Part shown: positions 62,179 to 64,000 of the stretch, in pieces | Layout of the letters: every line of letters starts with the position of its first letter | Position numbering within the stretch: the first letter of the stretch is position 1 | Program-made: the position numbers and the translations under genes | Notes under the pieces: model-generated | Seen by the model: the letters and a program-made list of their open reading frames with translations, nothing else | Told to the model about the DNA's origin: nothing | The model's database searches: none | From: Ornithinibacillus sp047228935 | GTDB taxonomy: Bacteria > Bacillota > Bacilli > Bacillales > Amphibacillaceae | Assembly: GCF_047228935.1 (NCBI RefSeq) | Contig: NZ_JBFEGG010000001.1 | Coordinates: forward strand, 1,240,001-1,304,000 | Direction of reading: 5' to 3' | DNA: 64,000 nt

Positions 62179-63321
62179 TTACTTTACTAATCGCTTTATA
62201 ATTTTTGCAATACGATATGCAGCTTCCTCTACATTTTCCCTCGTATTGGCAGAACCAAAACTAAAGCGGATCGAATTTGTTGTACATGGATCATTCTCGC
62301 CATAAATCGCTGATAATACATGTGATGGCTCAACAGAACCTGCAGTACATGCACTACCACTAGAAGCGGCGACTCCCGATAAATCAAAATTGGCAAGTAA
62401 CTTTTCTACGTTAGTACCTGGAAAGCTTATATTAACAGTAGAAGGAATCGTACAATTGATATCACCATTAATATCTAAATGAATTCCCTCATCTTTCAAT
62501 ATTTGTAAAAATAGTTGTTTATATCCTTCATATGTTTGGTTCCGAGTTTCTCGTTCTTCAATCATTAGTTCTACCGCTGTCTTAAACCCGACAACCCCCA
62601 CTACATTTTCAGTTCCAGGACGTCGTTTACGTTCTTGTTCTCCACCGAACTGAAGGGCATTAATCTTTATGCCCTCCTTTGCATATAAAAATCCAATACC
62701 TTTAGGACCATTTATTTTATGTGCCGAAACCGATAATAGATCAACACCAAGCTCGTTTACATTTATTTCTAACGTGCCATAAGCTTGAACTGCATCCGTA
62801 TGGAAATAGGCTTGGTGGTCCTTTAGTATGGCTCCGATTTCATGAATAGGCTGAATAATCCCTGTTTCATTATTAACATACATAATGGATACTAATATCG
62901 TATCGTCACGTAAAGCTTGTTTCAGGTCGCTCACAGATACTTTCCCATCTTTATTTACAGGTAAATATGTTACTTCAAATCCTTCTTTTTCTAGATATTC
63001 AGCTGTATGAAGGGTTGCATGATGCTCGATAACCGACGTAATAATATGGTTTCCCTTATGCTGATTTGCTTTTGCAGTACCAATTAAAGCAAGGTTATCC
63101 GCTTCTGTCCCACCACTAGTAAAGATAATTTCTTTTTCATTTGCTCGGATACTATCCGCTAAAACACGTCTACCTGTATCTAATAATTGTCTCGCCTTTC
63201 TTCCAAAAGAATGTACACTAGAAGGATTTCCGAACACTTCTTTATAAACTGGCAACATTTCTTCAACTACTCTTTTATCCATTGGCGTGGTAGCTGCGTG
63301 ATCTAAATAAATGTGTTCCAT
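62179..63321 (-). CDS. Cysteine desulfurase (YrvO/IscS type)
   Basis: PLP-dependent desulfurase. The 380-residue protein has HAATTPM at the N-terminus, the PLP lysine in SVSAHKINGPKGIGFLY near 202 and the active-site cysteine in SGSACTAGSVEPSHVL near 326. Its location between cymR and mnmA matches B. subtilis YrvO, which supplies sulfur to MnmA rather than to Fe-S assembly. AAAGGA precedes the ATG. Confidence 0.93.
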   Translation of the reverse strand: MEHIYLDHAATTPMDKRVVEEMLPVYKEVFGNPSSVHSFGRKARQLLDTGRRVLADSIRANEKEIIFTSGGTEADNLALIGTAKANQHKGNHIITSVIEHHATLHTAEYLEKEGFEVTYLPVNKDGKVSVSDLKQALRDDTILVSIMYVNNETGIIQPIHEIGAILKDHQAYFHTDAVQAYGTLEINVNELGVDLLSVSAHKINGPKGIGFLYAKEGIKINALQFGGEQERKRRPGTENVVGVVGFKTAVELMIEERETRNQTYEGYKQLFLQILKDEGIHLDINGDINCTIPSTVNISFPGTNVEKLLANFDLSGVAASSGSACTAGSVEPSHVLSAIYGENDPCTTNSIRFSFGSANTRENVEEAAYRIAKIIKRLVK

Positions 63322-63351
63322 TTCTATTATCGTCCTTTCTTACTCTTATAA

Positions 63352-63771
63352 TCAGATATAAAACATATATCCTTCTAACGGATCATCTTTCTCATGATTC
63401 ACAAGATCTTCTAAAGTGGTCGTATCCAATACCTCTTTAACTGCTTCCGTTACACGTTTCCATAACGCTTGTTTTGCTGGTTCCTCATCCTCGATGCCTT
63501 CAACTAAAACTATTGGACCTTCTAAGACGCGAATAATGTCACCAGCACTTATCTGTTTTGGATCTTCTGGTAAAATATATCCCCCATATGCGCCACGCAC
63601 ACTCTTGATTAACCCAGCATTTCTAAGTGGTGCTGCTAATTGTTCTAGGTAATGTTCAGACAAATTATTTTCTTTGGCAATTGTTTTTAATGGAATTGGG
63701 CCATCTCCAAAATTTCTGGCAAGCTCCAGCATTATCGTTAACCCATAGCGTCCTTTTGTTGAAATTTTCAT
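63352..63771 (-). CDS. cymR: Rrf2-type cysteine metabolism repressor CymR
   Basis: Winged-helix repressor of cysteine uptake and sulfur assimilation genes, active in complex with CysK in B. subtilis. 139 residues from MKISTKGRYGLTIMLELARN, with the Rrf2 helix-turn-helix IAKENNLSEHYLEQLAAPLR. There is no cluster-binding cysteine triad. GAGGAG lies before this ATG, so the 28-codon N-terminal extension of the longest frame is not used. It heads the cymR-iscS-mnmA cluster. Confidence 0.94.
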   Translation of the reverse strand: MKISTKGRYGLTIMLELARNFGDGPIPLKTIAKENNLSEHYLEQLAAPLRNAGLIKSVRGAYGGYILPEDPKQISAGDIIRVLEGPIVLVEGIEDEEPAKQALWKRVTEAVKEVLDTTTLEDLVNHEKDDPLEGYMFYI

Positions 63772-63951
63772 ATATATTACTCCTCTAGTCACAACTCTAA
63801 TTTCGATTTTTTCTATATTAACTATACCATTATCACCGCTAAGTTTAAAATACATGGTATTATAGCACGAAGTTAGTCTTCTTGCATTTTTTTCGAATCA
63901 AGCTTAGGCTAAGATTACCAAACTATTATTATATTTAAAGGACGATGAAAT

Positions 63952-64000
63952 ATGAAACACCAACCACTTGCTTATCGCCTAAGACCTAATCATATAAATG
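63952..64000 (+). CDS. rarA: Replication-associated recombination protein RarA (start only)
   Basis: Only the first 16 codons are visible: MKHQPLAYRLRPNHIN, which resembles the opening of the AAA+ ATPase RarA (MgsA/YrvN). AAAGGA lies before the ATG. It is divergent from cymR, as in B. subtilis. The call rests on these residues and synteny. Confidence 0.7.
   Translation, partial: MKHQPLAYRLRPNHIN

Overview
The window reads as chromosomal core DNA of a low-G+C, endospore-forming member of the Bacillaceae. Evidence for sporulation is direct: sigK, spoIIP, gpr, yqfC, yqfD and sda are all present. Gene order closely follows the B. subtilis segment from glyS-recO-era through phoH, dnaK, lepA, comE, yqeK-yqeG and sigK to alaS-recD2-cymR-rarA. 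An Mrp-type Na+/H+ antiporter operon beside sda fits a salt- or alkali-tolerant genus such as Oceanobacillus or Virgibacillus, but genus is an inference. I saw no tRNA, rRNA, CRISPR array, prophage or insertion sequence.

Layout. Positions 1-5,200 (minus): glyS (cut by the window edge) and glyQ behind a glycine T-box, then recO, yqzL and era. Positions 5,300-17,800 (minus): dgkA, ybeY, pgpH, phoH, yqfD, yqfC; the nfeD-floA membrane operon behind a sigma-W-like promoter; yqeY-rpsU; deoC; and mtaB, rsmE, prmA. Positions 17,800-24,000 (minus): the class I heat-shock operon hrcA-grpE-dnaK-dnaJ with a perfect CIRCE operator, followed by the mtaB-side genes. A terminator and a GC-rich repeat lie between dnaK and dnaJ. 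Positions 24,000-31,900: hemW, lepA, yqxA, spoIIP and gpr (minus), rpsT (plus), holA (minus) and yqzM (plus). Positions 31,900-40,600 (minus): comEC-comEB-comEA, then the yqeG-yqeH-aroE-yhbY-nadD-yqeK-rsfS-yqeM cluster. Positions 40,800-47,600 (plus): a DnaA-box cluster, sda, a six-gene mrp operon lacking mrpB, and uninterrupted sigK. Positions 47,600-63,800 (minus): mtnN, yrrS, greA, udk, trmR, mltG, yrzB, yrrK, yrzL, alaS with its T-box, an AI-2E-type permease, recD2, yrrB, mnmA, iscS and cymR. rarA starts at the right edge on the plus strand.

Functionally the window groups translation and ribosome assembly (glyQS, alaS, rpsT, rpsU, era, ybeY, yqeH, rsfS, lepA, prmA, mtaB, mnmA-iscS, trmR), protein folding, DNA repair and uptake (recO, recD2, holA, rarA, comE), cell-envelope lipid and membrane organisation (dgkA, floA-nfeD, mltG), cation homeostasis (mrp) and sporulation control.

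No wholly new multi-gene system is evident. The observations most worth following are the missing mrpB, the GC-rich interspersed repeat (a fuller copy between dnaK and dnaJ and a partial copy in the alaS leader), the DnaA boxes ahead of sda, a hairpin that buries the ribosome-binding site of the AI-2E permease gene, and two tandem inverted repeats between holA and yqzM.
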